Below, one piece after another: positions 9,101 through 17,661 of a stretch of 64,000 nt of DNA. This DNA is from Gramella sp. AN32 (GTDB lineage: Bacteria; Bacteroidota; Bacteroidia; Flavobacteriales; Flavobacteriaceae). The position numbers and the translations under genes are program-made. Under the pieces are notes generated by a model, which saw only the letters and a list, made by a program, of their open reading frames with translations, did no database searches and had not been told where the DNA came from. Numbering within the stretch: position 1 is the stretch's first letter; each line of letters starts with the position of its first letter. The stretch lies in contig NZ_QEYO01000021.1 of NCBI RefSeq assembly GCF_023718305.1, forward strand, positions 1 through 64,000, given 5' to 3'.

Positions 9101-10992
9101 TTCTTAATTGCGAGGATGTAGGTGAATTGGTGCCCATCACTTTAAACTATACAAGCACCTCCAATTCAGGTTCCTGTGTGGTCATGATCGATGTTTTAGA
9201 TATCGTTTACCCGGAATTCACGCAATGCCCGGCAGAAATTATTGAAATCACGCTGGATGAAGGCGAAACAGGGATTGTATTTGAAATTCCGGAACTTATG
9301 GCCACTGATAATTGCGAGGTTTTTATTACCCAAACTATGGGCCCCCCAGCAGGAACCGAGCTGCCTATTGGCACAACCAATTACCAGTTTACGGCTAAAG
9401 ATAGAACGGCGAATACCGCTACCTGTGATTTTCAGGTAAAAGTAATAGGCGGGGAGGAACCGTCTGAATTTGCTCTAGATTGTCCGCAACGCGAATATGT
9501 AATTAAGGCTGATGAAAATTGCGGATATTATGTTCCTGATTTTTCTGAAATTCTCAATTATACTCCTTCTAACGTGAGCATAGAACAGTCTATCGCTAGT
9601 GGTTCTCAAATTACTGAAGAAGTCCAGATATTTATAACTGCGAGTTTTAATGGGGAGACTGATACCTGTAATTTTACGCTGGTGCCTATAGATAATACTC
9701 CACCAGAAAGCAATTGTCCTGAAGATAAAGTGGTTTTTGCGAATGAAGATGGAACATTTACTATTCCCGACTATCGAAACGAACTTAATGCGGCAGATAA
9801 TTGTGGCCTTGGAGAAATCATTCAGCAACCTGCCGTAAATACTGTGATTAATGAAGACACCGTCATTAGCTTTTTAGTTTTTGATGTAGCCGGGAATGCA
9901 AGCTCCTGTAATTTTAATCTAAGCCTGCAAATCGATGAGCCCGGGAATGACGCACCTATAGGAATTAATGATCAATATCAAACCCAGATAAACACAGCCT
10001 TAGAAATTTCCGCAGGAAATGGCGTATTGGCTAATGATTCAGATCCTGAAAATGATTATTTAACAGCCATCTTAATTACAGATGTGAACTTTGGAACACT
10101 CACTTTAAATAGCGATGGTTCTTTTAACTATCAGCCAAATGAAAATTTTCAGGGAGAGGATACTTTTACGTATGTGGCTAATGATGGAGTTGAGAATTCT
10201 GAACCCATCCTGGTGAGCATTCTTGTAGTGGAGAATAATACAGGAGATTTTGAATGTTATTCGGAAGTAAGTTTTAATCTTGATGAAAATGGTGAATTCA
10301 GGGCCTTCCCTGCAAGCTTTTATTCCGGGAATGGGGAAGCTTATGAATTTGAGGCCAGTAAATTGCTTTTTACCTGTGATGATATTGGTGTACAAACGAT
10401 TACTTTAAATTATAGCGGGCCTGAATCGGGTTCCTGTGATATTATTGTGAATGTGGGAGATAATTTTGATCCTACTCTCTTACTCCGGGATATCACGCTC
10501 ACGCTCGATGCTGGAGGGAGCGCGGTCTTAAATATTGAAGATATCGACCTTGGTTCTTATGATAACTGTAATGGTACAGTGAGGTTAAGCCTGGGAAAAG
10601 ACGAATTTAACTGTAAAGATATCGGGGAAAATAACGTTGAGGTCACGGGTGTGGATAGCAATGGAAATACGGCCACTCAAACTATTACGGTTACGGTAGT
10701 TGCTTCTGAATTTTCCTGCCAGACGGCCCCGCCAAATCCTTCAGGAATAGATTATGTATTTGTATACCCAAATCCTAATTCCGGAAGTTTTAGAGTGTAT
10801 GCGCCGGCTATAGTTAGCATCAAACAAATTGAAGTTTATGATCACCGCGGAAGATTTATCCGTTTGAAATCTTTTGAATCTACAGATCGGAATTATCAGA
10901 TGAATTTAGGACCATTGCAGGAAGCCGTGTATGTACTTAAAATTGTGACCGAAAAAGAAGAGATCATCAGAAGGATTATTATTAAGAATTAA
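6124..10992 (+). CDS. Giant secreted NHL/HYR-repeat protein with type IX sorting domain
   Basis: A 1622-residue exported protein. A hydrophobic signal sequence ends near FSGFTQ (about residue 36). Residues about 40-340 hold NHL/beta-propeller-like repeats (DREGLIYIADFQ, DEQYVYIAEY). From about 370 on there are roughly ten HYR/Ig-like modules, each opening with a pattern such as CPADI and containing DNC and a GTT(N/T) strand; many paired cysteines. About 1275-1367 is a cadherin/VCBS-like module (NGVLANDSDPENDY). The last 80 residues (YVFVYPNPNSGSF to the end) are a type A T9SS C-terminal domain. Start is TTG. The 3' end overlaps miaA by 11 bases. Likely a cell-surface adhesin or scaffold; the ligand is unknown. 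Confidence 0.88.
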   Translation: MINVVRICDFKGSPSREAILLLSFLFLFIFSGFTQVPSYDWQSKVDLKNVGITNPEDINIAIASGPQNFVYVLTFGSGVQKRNADGSSVSNNFITGLDSPLDIAVDREGLIYIADFQAGGDTFADNGQIKVYNSNGVYQRSILTSYFRPMGIDVDEQYVYIAEYNDGKQGPERTPSSRIRIVDKITGTEVKVNNNVTIPYRITVNSTGKVFVSQAGNSNSSVQIYNEDLVNQGSLANIQSPGSLVVDAFDYLHVVEYAGQVNFEEFIALSTNFDFGDLLQLSHDIYDGIKDNAFSIKVFDPSLNYKFQIKDKIDFPIDLAFNNCDKLYVDNSTVFGTHIENFIAHTFFPSRLEFDLEIYQRTPAFDTEAPVVSCPADITATAEAGNNFAIVTFQDATATDANNFTIKQTGGLSSGSQFPAGETSIVEFTATDICGNESSCTFTITVNPSDEEENNPPVFIDCPSSGIMVNNDPGICGAMVNFATPQVTDDGASFTPERTDNSGLNSGDLFPIGETTITYQADDGVNEPVICSFKVIVNDSEKPKIECPGDINESVAFGESGKIITYGMPTFSDNCGNATITQIAGLASGKEFPVGTTTNTFTVDDGNGNSISCSFKVTITEEEKPFSFECPGDQTNSFDQNCQFELPDFTAALKEEYPEAEFSQTPSPGAIVFQSTDITISGVQNEEQFSCTFFILISDTSKPQINCPADKIATFDPDQGFTVPDYSNELVLSDNCAPTAELSDNVSQSPAPGEVIYDSQQVSFIVNDDAGNTANCSFQLSLEEEDQSQEPEAKCNDTEINLDAEGEAVLVATQVYQGNPEEDNVMLSIDKENFDCSDLGNVNTVTLTVTDRDSGLSSTCTASVRVVDNQPPIVACGEDITEFYLEDGTLKIETSDLNFQASDNCQIAESFVVPNTFTSAGIKTIEIFVRDTSGNENSCVTSIEVLDEEIPFTCKNSLSLALNENNAYTLQPEQLINQSGNLSGYTFSLDRDLLNCEDVGELVPITLNYTSTSNSGSCVVMIDVLDIVYPEFTQCPAEIIEITLDEGETGIVFEIPELMATDNCEVFITQTMGPPAGTELPIGTTNYQFTAKDRTANTATCDFQVKVIGGEEPSEFALDCPQREYVIKADENCGYYVPDFSEILNYTPSNVSIEQSIASGSQITEEVQIFITASFNGETDTCNFTLVPIDNTPPESNCPEDKVVFANEDGTFTIPDYRNELNAADNCGLGEIIQQPAVNTVINEDTVISFLVFDVAGNASSCNFNLSLQIDEPGNDAPIGINDQYQTQINTALEISAGNGVLANDSDPENDYLTAILITDVNFGTLTLNSDGSFNYQPNENFQGEDTFTYVANDGVENSEPILVSILVVENNTGDFECYSEVSFNLDENGEFRAFPASFYSGNGEAYEFEASKLLFTCDDIGVQTITLNYSGPESGSCDIIVNVGDNFDPTLLLRDITLTLDAGGSAVLNIEDIDLGSYDNCNGTVRLSLGKDEFNCKDIGENNVEVTGVDSNGNTATQTITVTVVASEFSCQTAPPNPSGIDYVFVYPNPNSGSFRVYAPAIVSIKQIEVYDHRGRFIRLKSFESTDRNYQMNLGPLQEAVYVLKIVTEKEEIIRRIIIKN

Positions 10993-11890
10993 TTTTTTCT
11001 GAAATAAAGGTGAGGATGTTTTGGGGATTTTCATCAAAATTGAACCAGTTAATGGATTCATCTTTACGATACCAGGTAAGCTGCCTTTTGGCAAATCTTC
11101 GCGTGTTTTTTTTGATTTCTTCCACCGCGGTTGGGAGATCAATTGCTCCCGCCAAATGCTGAAATAATTCTTTGTAACCAACCGTATTTAAGGCATTATA
11201 ATGCCTTTTATCCTGCAATTTTTCTACCTCATGTAAAAGTCCGTTTTTCAGCATAAGATCCACCCGTTCATTAATTCTATTATAGATGAGTTCTCGAGGA
11301 GCGGTTAGACCAATGGAAATAGTTTTAAAATTCCTGTTCGCTTGTTTATTTTTCAGAAATGAGCTGAAAGTCTTTCCCGTCCCCATGCAAATTTCCAGGG
11401 CACGAATTAACCTATGAGGATTTTGAACGTCTGCAATTTTATAATAATTGGGATCCAGCATGTATAATTGCTTTTGAAGCCAGTCGATGCCGTCGTCTTC
11501 CAAATGCCGATTCAGTTTTTGCCTAATTTCAGGATCTACTTCCGGGAAATCATCCAGGCCTTCGATAACCGCTTTAGCATACAGTCCGCTGCCCCCCACC
11601 ATAACCACCGTATTATGAAAAGCAAACAGACTTTCAAGTCGCTGTAGGACGGCTTTTTCAAAATCACCCACATTAAAAGCTTCTTCTATGGAAATATGCT
11701 GAATAAAGTGATGTTTAACCGCCGCAAGTTCTTCGGGGTCTGGAACTGCTGTTCCAATCTTCATTTCTTTATAAAACTGCCGGGAATCTGAAGAAATAAT
11801 TTCAGTTCGAAAATGCTCCGCGATTTGGATAGCCAGTGAAGTTTTCCCAATCGCCGTAGGCCCCACAATATTGATCAAATACTTATTCAT
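10982..11890 (-). CDS. miaA: tRNA dimethylallyltransferase
   Basis: Adds a dimethylallyl group to N6 of A37 in tRNAs reading UNN codons. The 302-residue protein has the P-loop GPTAIGKTS (residues 10-18), the SSDSRQFYKEMKIGTA segment after it, and the RLIRALEI motif near residue 163, all diagnostic for MiaA. It converges on the giant NHL/HYR gene with an 11-base overlap of the coding 3' ends. Its start overlaps the end of the upstream ion-channel gene by eight bases, indicating a two-gene transcript. Confidence 0.95.
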   Translation of the reverse strand: MNKYLINIVGPTAIGKTSLAIQIAEHFRTEIISSDSRQFYKEMKIGTAVPDPEELAAVKHHFIQHISIEEAFNVGDFEKAVLQRLESLFAFHNTVVMVGGSGLYAKAVIEGLDDFPEVDPEIRQKLNRHLEDDGIDWLQKQLYMLDPNYYKIADVQNPHRLIRALEICMGTGKTFSSFLKNKQANRNFKTISIGLTAPRELIYNRINERVDLMLKNGLLHEVEKLQDKRHYNALNTVGYKELFQHLAGAIDLPTAVEEIKKNTRRFAKRQLTWYRKDESINWFNFDENPQNILTFISEKINS

Positions 11891-12713
11891 TCAATTTATG
11901 GCTGCAATTATGGCAATATTCGGCCCCATCGAGATGTTTTGTTTCATTGCAGTTGGGACACACCTGGGTATTTGTGGGGGTCTTGGTTTCATAACTTTTG
12001 CTATATTCTGCACTTACTATCCCGGTGGGGACAGCGATAATCCCGTATCCCATGATCATTATTAAAGAAGCGATAAGCCGACCCAGAGGAGTTATGGGCG
12101 CAATATCCCCAAACCCCACGGTGGTGAGGGTCACAATACACCAGTAAATACTAAGCGGGATATTATCAAAACCGCCATTGCCTCCTTCCACTAAATGCAT
12201 TAGTGTTCCTGCGATCACACAAATAATCAAAACAGCAAACAGGAAAACCAGAATTTTAGCCTTACTGTTTTTTAATGCTTTTATTAATTTTTGAGATTCT
12301 CCTATGTAGCGGGTTACTTTTAGTATTCTGAAAACGCGTAAAAGTCTTAAGGCGCGAATCGCGAAAAGTAAATTTGCCCCACCTACCAAAAGCCCTATGT
12401 AGCTAGGAAGGGTAGATAACAAATCCACAATTCCATAGAAACTTAAAACATAGGTTTTTGGCCTCTTAATACAAAGGATACGTAGAATATATTCCACCGT
12501 AAAAATGATGGTAATGATCCATTCTGCAACATAAAATTCATGGGCATACTCCATTATATAAGCAGTAACACTTTCCAGCATGACCAGGATCACACTTATA
12601 ACGATGACAAAAAGAATGGCTAGATCAAATAACTTCCCGGCAGGTGTATCTGCCTCATAAATTACTTCATGAAGTTTTTGTTGCCAGGGTTTAAGGTGTT
12701 TATCTTTTTTCAA
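11883..12713 (-). CDS. Voltage-gated potassium channel-type ion transporter
   Basis: A six-transmembrane K+ channel of 276 residues. The S4 voltage-sensor-like helix RALRLLRVFRILKVTRY carries regularly spaced arginines, and the pore has the selectivity filter TVGFGD between S5 and S6. The C-terminus holds a zinc-ribbon-like CPNC/CHNC pair, which is unusual for a minimal channel and may bind metal or support assembly. It overlaps miaA by eight bases. Family membership is clear; gating properties cannot be read from sequence. Confidence 0.88.
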   Translation of the reverse strand: MKKDKHLKPWQQKLHEVIYEADTPAGKLFDLAILFVIVISVILVMLESVTAYIMEYAHEFYVAEWIITIIFTVEYILRILCIKRPKTYVLSFYGIVDLLSTLPSYIGLLVGGANLLFAIRALRLLRVFRILKVTRYIGESQKLIKALKNSKAKILVFLFAVLIICVIAGTLMHLVEGGNGGFDNIPLSIYWCIVTLTTVGFGDIAPITPLGRLIASLIMIMGYGIIAVPTGIVSAEYSKSYETKTPTNTQVCPNCNETKHLDGAEYCHNCSHKLNE

Positions 12714-12872
12714 ATGAATTGGAAATATTTAAAGTTAAGCATTTTCCTTAATTACAATTAAAGACATGTTTAAACGTCTACGATACCAGAAAATCATCTC
12801 TACAAACAATTTTAGATGTGAAATTTCATGTTTTGTAAGGATGAAAAGATTGTATTGTACGGAAATAAAAAA

Positions 12873-14246
12873 TTATTCATGAACTGCGAGCTGAATGATT
12901 TTAAACTGGTGCTTCTTTCTTAAATAGCTTTGTATGATATGTTGCGCGTCGCGGTTATGGGACATGGGTGTAATGATCGAACGTATGATATCAAGATTGC
13001 TAATTTGAAAATTTAGATTGAAAAACCCCATGCCTTTAAACTCTCCTTCTTCAATTAAAAGGGCACATTTTTCATCAACTTCCCGGCCTCTGCCAATTAA
13101 GATCATGTTTTGTTTCTCGTATGAATATGTATTAATAAGCTCCCGAACCCGATCATTATATTCATCTGGGGTTTCCTCTTCAACACAGGCACCTTTACAA
13201 CTCCTGAGCCTGTAATTAAAACAATTACCCTTTCCGGTATCTACACCGGTCATTCGGTCACAAAGTTCAAATTTCTCAGTCCATACACTCAGGGTGTTTT
13301 TTGCAGAACTTAAGGAACTAAAAGTGCTTATCCCGTTTTTAGTTTTGGAAGCTTTCCCAATTTTTAAATTGATATAACCTTTATCATCTGTAAAATGATA
13401 AAGCGCATGAGTGAAAATATCCCTCTTCAGGGCGCGATTATATCTTGGTTTGAGTTTTTTAATCCCCTGATTTTCTTTCAGTAGGGCAATTAGCTCATTA
13501 CCCGTAGTTTCATAAGAGACTGAAGCTACTTTTTTCTGCATTTCACGGGATTTCACATTGTCATTGGTAAAATGCTGATTTACCTTTTTACGGATATTTC
13601 TTGATTTACCAACATAAATAATATCCCCTTTTACATTATGAAAATAATACACCCCTGTTTCTGAAGGTAGATCTTCAAGGATATAAACCAGTTTTTTGTC
13701 CATCAAGGCTTTAGGGTCTGAACGCACAAATTCTTTCAGAATAGATTTTTCCACGTCTTTCTCCAGCAACATTTTGAAGAGTTTTACTGTGGCCTGGGCA
13801 TCTCCGGCAGCACGATGACGGTCACTTAAGGGAATGCCTAATGCCCTCACCAGTTTACCAAGACTGTAGGATGCCATGTCGGGGATCAGTTTTTTAGAAA
13901 GTTCTACGGTGCAAAGGCTTTTACGTTCATATTCAAAACCCAGACGGCGAAACTCGGTAGTAAGGATTCGGTAATCAAATTTGGCATTATGGGCCACCAG
14001 GATACAGTCCTGTGTGATTTCTACAATTCGCTTGGCCACCTCATAAAACTTTGGGGCGTTGCGCAGCATTTCATTGTTGATCCCGGTAAGGTTGATTACA
14101 AATGGCTGGATGGGCTGTTCCGGATTAACCAGACTTATAAACTGGTCTACTACTTTATGGCCATCAAATTTATAGATGGCAATTTCGGTTACTCCCTCTT
14201 CATTGTATTTGCCACCCGTGGTTTCTATGTCTAATATTGCGTACAA
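12873..14246 (-). CDS. DnaQ-like 3'-5' exonuclease fused to a GIY-YIG (UvrC/Cho-type) domain
   Basis: Residues 1-165 are a DEDDh exonuclease with ILDIETTGG (motif I), HNAKFDYRIL (motif II) and HRAAGDAQAT (motif III). Residues about 190-275 are a GIY-YIG nuclease domain (GVYYFHNVKGDIIYVGKS), and the rest resembles the UvrC/Cho C-terminal part, including CNFYRLRSCKGAC-like cysteines. This exonuclease/Cho-like fusion is a known architecture in Bacteroidota and actinobacteria, probably for nucleotide excision repair or lesion processing. Start is TTG at 14246 with no better start upstream. It stands alone, followed by a 159-base spacer. Confidence 0.87.
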   Translation of the reverse strand: MYAILDIETTGGKYNEEGVTEIAIYKFDGHKVVDQFISLVNPEQPIQPFVINLTGINNEMLRNAPKFYEVAKRIVEITQDCILVAHNAKFDYRILTTEFRRLGFEYERKSLCTVELSKKLIPDMASYSLGKLVRALGIPLSDRHRAAGDAQATVKLFKMLLEKDVEKSILKEFVRSDPKALMDKKLVYILEDLPSETGVYYFHNVKGDIIYVGKSRNIRKKVNQHFTNDNVKSREMQKKVASVSYETTGNELIALLKENQGIKKLKPRYNRALKRDIFTHALYHFTDDKGYINLKIGKASKTKNGISTFSSLSSAKNTLSVWTEKFELCDRMTGVDTGKGNCFNYRLRSCKGACVEEETPDEYNDRVRELINTYSYEKQNMILIGRGREVDEKCALLIEEGEFKGMGFFNLNFQISNLDIIRSIITPMSHNRDAQHIIQSYLRKKHQFKIIQLAVHE

Positions 14247-14395
14247 ATATGTTTTTCTTTATTTTTTAGTCTGATCTCTGTCCTCTTATTGTTTGTCATT
14301 TGTTCTCTGTTAGCGGTTCAATGTTCGGATTTATTAGTTCGGATCGGAGTTCACTTCTGGTTTTAAGTTATTGCTCAAATTTTAAAATTATCACA

Positions 14396-14509
14396 TTTTC
14401 AAATTAACACATTGGTTCACTCAATTTTTTTAACCAATTATCCCGTTCATTGTTATCGGTTTGTGCTGATGATAATTTTCAAATTGGTATATTTTCAAAT
14501 TAACACATT
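14396..14509. repeat. Intergenic repeats of TTTTCAAATTRACACATT
   Basis: The 18-base word TTTTCAAATTAACACATT occurs at 14396-14413 and again at 14492-14509, with a half copy (TTTTCAAATT) at 14476. The same word with G in place of A recurs at 17603. The rest of this 266-base spacer between the exonuclease and YggS-family genes is AT-rich without a recognisable gene. Confidence 0.85.
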
Positions 14510-14512
14510 TCT

Positions 14513-15166
14513 TTAATTTCTTTCTCCAAATATACTACTCCCAATGCGCACCATGGTGGAACCACATTCTATGGCAATTTCATAATCCCCGCTCATTCCC
14601 ATAGAAAGTTCGGTGAGTTCTGGAAAATCGATCTTTAAGGTTTCAAAAACCGATTTTAAATATTGAAATTCATTGCGCACCTGTTTTTCATCATCAGTAA
14701 AGGTGGCCATTCCCATTAGGCCAATCACATCTACATTTTCCATTTTTTTATAAGCTTCAGATTTTAAGATTTCCTCAGCTTCTTCAGAAGATATTCCGAA
14801 TTTGGAATCTTCTTCCGCAATTTTTATTTGCAACAGGCAGGAAATGTTTCGTTCATTTTCTTTAGCCCTTTTATTGATCTCTTTCAGCAATTTTAAACTA
14901 TCCACGGCATGGATGAGTTTTACAAAAGGTGCCATGTATTTTACCTTATTGCGCTGTACGTGCCCAACCATATGCCATTCAATATCTTTGGGCAATGCTT
15001 CCCATTTATCGGTCATCTCCTGGACTTTGTTTTCTCCAAAAATTCGCTGGCCGGCATTATAGGCCTCCATGAGATCCTCATTGGGCTTGGTTTTGCTTAT
15101 GGCAACCAGCTTAACAGTTTCAGGTAATTCCTCACGGTATTTTTTAATTTTTTCTGCAATATCCAT
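14513..15166 (-). CDS. YggS/PROSC-family PLP homeostasis protein
   Basis: A 217-residue single-domain PLP-binding protein of the alanine-racemase N-terminal fold. The PLP lysine is Lys25 in AISKTKP. FGENKVQEM, WHMVGHVQRNK and the C-terminal ELSMGMSGDYEIAIECGSTMVRIG are all family signatures. Homologues keep free pyridoxal phosphate low and balance amino-acid metabolism; they are not enzymes in the classic sense. It is separated from the DUF1015 gene by 62 bases, on the same strand. Confidence 0.93.
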   Translation of the reverse strand: MDIAEKIKKYREELPETVKLVAISKTKPNEDLMEAYNAGQRIFGENKVQEMTDKWEALPKDIEWHMVGHVQRNKVKYMAPFVKLIHAVDSLKLLKEINKRAKENERNISCLLQIKIAEEDSKFGISSEEAEEILKSEAYKKMENVDVIGLMGMATFTDDEKQVRNEFQYLKSVFETLKIDFPELTELSMGMSGDYEIAIECGSTMVRIGSSIFGERN

Positions 15167-15228
15167 CCTAAGGTACCAGGTTTTAATTAGAAGTGATTAT
15201 AAGTAGGGTACAAATCACAGCGGAGAGT

Positions 15229-16464
15229 TTAGAACTCATAGATGGTTAGGCCGCTGCGTAATTTTGGTTCAATATAAGTACTTTTTGGTGGCATGATCAA
15301 ATTTTCATCGGCTATTTGTTTAATTTCCTCAATTTGAGTAGGCAGCATGCCAAAACCAACAGCAAATTCTCCACTATCCACTCGTGTTTTTATTTCAATG
15401 AGATCATTGCGGCCATGTATGTATTCAATACGCTTATCCTTCCGAAGATCTTTAATCCCAAGAATAGGTTTCAGCACTTTTTCGTATAAAATATGAGCAT
15501 CCAGCTCGCTAAGTGAATCGGTGACCTTAAAATGCGTTTTCCGAAGATATAAGGAATAAAATTCACCATCCAGGTACATATTGAACTGATTCTTCCTTTC
15601 CGGCAGATATACGTTCAAACCACGATTTTCTATACGAAAGCACTCATCCAACAGGATGAGGAATTCTTCTTTGGAGTGGCCGTTGAGATCTTTAATGAGT
15701 CGGCTATATTCATAAATCCTCAAATTAGATTCTGATATATAGTAACTCATAAAAAAATTATAGGGTTCCCTTCCCGTATGATCGGGATTGGAATCACGAC
15801 TTTCTTTTGCCAACAAATACGAAGAAGCACTGCGATGATGCCCATCTGCAATATAAAGCTTCTCCATTTTGGCAAATTCAGCCTGGATATTTTTGATCTT
15901 TTCAGGATCGCTAATTTTCCAGAGAGAATGAATTTCTTTTCGGTTAGTGCCGAACTCATATTCGGGACGTTGCATCATCGCATCTTTTAAAATTGCATCT
16001 ACCGTCTCATTATCCGGATAGGTGAGGAGTACCGGTTCTGTGTTAAAACCAACAACCTTTAGATATTCTTTAAAAAGCTCTTCTCTCTGTGCAATAGTAT
16101 CTTCATGCCTACGAATCACATTGTTCTCATAATCCTCCACACTGGCTGCGGCAATAATTCCACAACAGGTATGCTCGCGGGTGTTGATCTTGTAAATGTA
16201 TAAGTTGGAATTGGCGTCTTTTGAAAGGATATCCTCCTCCTTAAATTCCAGGTACCGATTTTTAACCATCCCAAACCGCTTCTCTCCGGCGATCTCATGC
16301 TGAAATTTGTAGCCGGGATTGATAATATGCAAAAAGGAATAGGGGTTAAAATCTAACTGGGCCCGAAGTTCAGCTTCAGAATAATCTTCATAGGGCCTTG
16401 AAGCGACTAATCCGGCAAACGCCCGGGCAGGTCTTACCGCCTGAAATGGAAATATTTTGCTCAA
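15229..16464 (-). CDS. DUF1015 family protein
   Basis: A 411-residue cytoplasmic protein recognised as DUF1015 by its opening FPFQAVRPARAF, the segment YDPYSFLHI-like NPYSFLHIINPG near residue 42, and the central YIADGHHRSASSYLL near residue 210. The biochemical role of the family is not established; some members lie near serine or redox metabolism genes. Start appears to be TTG at 16464; no in-frame ATG precedes it. Confidence 0.85.
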   Translation of the reverse strand: MSKIFPFQAVRPARAFAGLVASRPYEDYSEAELRAQLDFNPYSFLHIINPGYKFQHEIAGEKRFGMVKNRYLEFKEEDILSKDANSNLYIYKINTREHTCCGIIAAASVEDYENNVIRRHEDTIAQREELFKEYLKVVGFNTEPVLLTYPDNETVDAILKDAMMQRPEYEFGTNRKEIHSLWKISDPEKIKNIQAEFAKMEKLYIADGHHRSASSYLLAKESRDSNPDHTGREPYNFFMSYYISESNLRIYEYSRLIKDLNGHSKEEFLILLDECFRIENRGLNVYLPERKNQFNMYLDGEFYSLYLRKTHFKVTDSLSELDAHILYEKVLKPILGIKDLRKDKRIEYIHGRNDLIEIKTRVDSGEFAVGFGMLPTQIEEIKQIADENLIMPPKSTYIEPKLRSGLTIYEF

Positions 16465-16484
16465 ATTAATGATTTTGGTTTAAG

Positions 16485-16566
16485 GAGATTTCTCAGTCGC
16501 TTCGGTTCTTCGAAATGACCGGGAAATATTGTATAAGTTGTCATCCGAACTTATGTGAGAAATCTC
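16485..16566. repeat. MITE-like palindromic intergenic element
   Basis: GAGATTTCTCA (16485-16495) is a perfect inverted repeat of TGAGAAATCTC (16556-16566). Inside, TCGAAATGAC and GTCATCCGA pair imperfectly, so the 82 bases can fold into a long hairpin. The right half resembles the dispersed element at 19474-19510. It lies between the DUF1015 and 3-hydroxybutyryl-CoA dehydrogenase genes. Confidence 0.7.
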
Positions 16567-16577
16567 ACTACTCATTA

Positions 16578-17468
16578 CTATTTGTTAAACTGCGCTGAGA
16601 TTTTTTCAGCCTTTCTGCTTTCAGCATAATCATAAAAACCTTCTCCAGATTTTACCCCGGTTTTGCCCGCCCTTACCATATTGGTCAATAAAGGACAAGG
16701 GGCATATTTCGGGTTTTTGAAGCCGTTATACATAACTTCTAAAATGGAATGGCACACGTCCAAACCAATAAAATCTGCTAATTGCAGAGGTCCCATAGGA
16801 TGAGCCATGCCCAGTTTCATTACCGTATCGATCTCATAAACTCCCGCCACGCCGTTGTACAGCGTTTCAATCGCTTCGTTGATCATGGGCATTAAAATAC
16901 GGTTGGCCACGAATCCCGGATAATCATTCACTTCTACCGGAACTTTTTCAAGATCTTTAGAAAGCTCCATAATAGTTTTGGTGATTTTATCACTGGTATT
17001 ATACCCTCTAATGATTTCAACCAATCTCATCACCGGCACCGGATTCATAAAATGCATTCCAATGACACGTTCAGGATGGGAAACCACGGAAGCGATCTGG
17101 GTGATGGATATGGAAGAAGTATTGGAGGCCAAAATGGTATCTTCCGGGCAGGCTTTATCGAGTTCACGAAAAATTTTCAGCTTAAGTTCGGTATTTTCTG
17201 TGGCAGCTTCTACCACTACGCTTGCATTTTCCACTCCTTCAGCAATGCTGGTGAACGTAGTAATATTGTCCAGGGTTTCCTGTTTTTGTTCTTCTGTGAT
17301 CTTCTCCTTGGAAACCATGCGATCCAGGTTGGAGGCAATCGTTTCCATTCCTTTTTTTAAACCTTTTTCTGAAATATCGATCAGTTGAACTTTGTACCCA
17401 TATTGTGCGAAAGAATGGGCGATTCCGTTGCCCATTGTTCCTGCTCCAATGACTGCTATATTTTTCAT
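16578..17468 (-). CDS. 3-hydroxybutyryl-CoA dehydrogenase
   Basis: NAD-dependent oxidation of 3-hydroxyacyl-CoA, or the reverse reaction, in fatty-acid or butanoate metabolism. The 296-residue protein has an N-terminal Rossmann motif IAVIGAGTMGNGIA (residues 4-17), the catalytic His region HFMNPVPVM near residue 142, and the C-terminal HCDH domain with DFIGLDVC and a GKTGVKSGEGFYDY ending. Size and motifs match the short Hbd/PaaH type rather than the fused FadB type. No other beta-oxidation gene is adjacent. Confidence 0.93.
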   Translation of the reverse strand: MKNIAVIGAGTMGNGIAHSFAQYGYKVQLIDISEKGLKKGMETIASNLDRMVSKEKITEEQKQETLDNITTFTSIAEGVENASVVVEAATENTELKLKIFRELDKACPEDTILASNTSSISITQIASVVSHPERVIGMHFMNPVPVMRLVEIIRGYNTSDKITKTIMELSKDLEKVPVEVNDYPGFVANRILMPMINEAIETLYNGVAGVYEIDTVMKLGMAHPMGPLQLADFIGLDVCHSILEVMYNGFKNPKYAPCPLLTNMVRAGKTGVKSGEGFYDYAESRKAEKISAQFNK

Positions 17469-17476
17469 TTAATTAA

Positions 17477-17580
17477 GTTAAAAAGTTAAAAAGTTAAAAA
17501 GTTAAAAAGTTAAAAAGTTCAGAGTTCGTGGTCTTTAGCTTTAAGCTTTAAGTTCTAAGTTCTAAGTTCTAAGCTTTAAA
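17477..17580. repeat. Octamer and heptamer tandem repeats
   Basis: GTTAAAAA is repeated five times perfectly at 17477-17516. After a short gap the 17536-17580 stretch consists of TTCTAAG-type heptamers (three perfect copies at 17553-17573) interleaved with the variant TTTAAGC. Non-coding spacer upstream of the 3-hydroxybutyryl-CoA dehydrogenase gene. Confidence 0.85.
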
Positions 17581-17602
17581 TTTTAATTTTAGATTTACGT
17601 GA

Positions 17603-17640
17603 TTTTCAAATTGACACATTTTCAAATTGATCATTGGTAC
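17603..17640. repeat. Intergenic copies of TTTTCAAATTGACACATT
   Basis: TTTTCAAATTGACACATT at 17603-17620 overlaps a second TTTTCAAATTGA beginning at 17617-17619. The same word, with A in place of G, occurs at 14396 and 14492. It lies in the spacer after the Gfo/Idh/MocA gene. Confidence 0.8.
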
Positions 17641-17661
17641 ATTAAACAATAAATTTCCAAT

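Noticed and set aside
9242-9439. Plus-strand frame inside the NHL/HYR gene and many antisense frames over genes
   Set aside because: They are shadows of strong genes in other frames and lack independent starts or family motifs.
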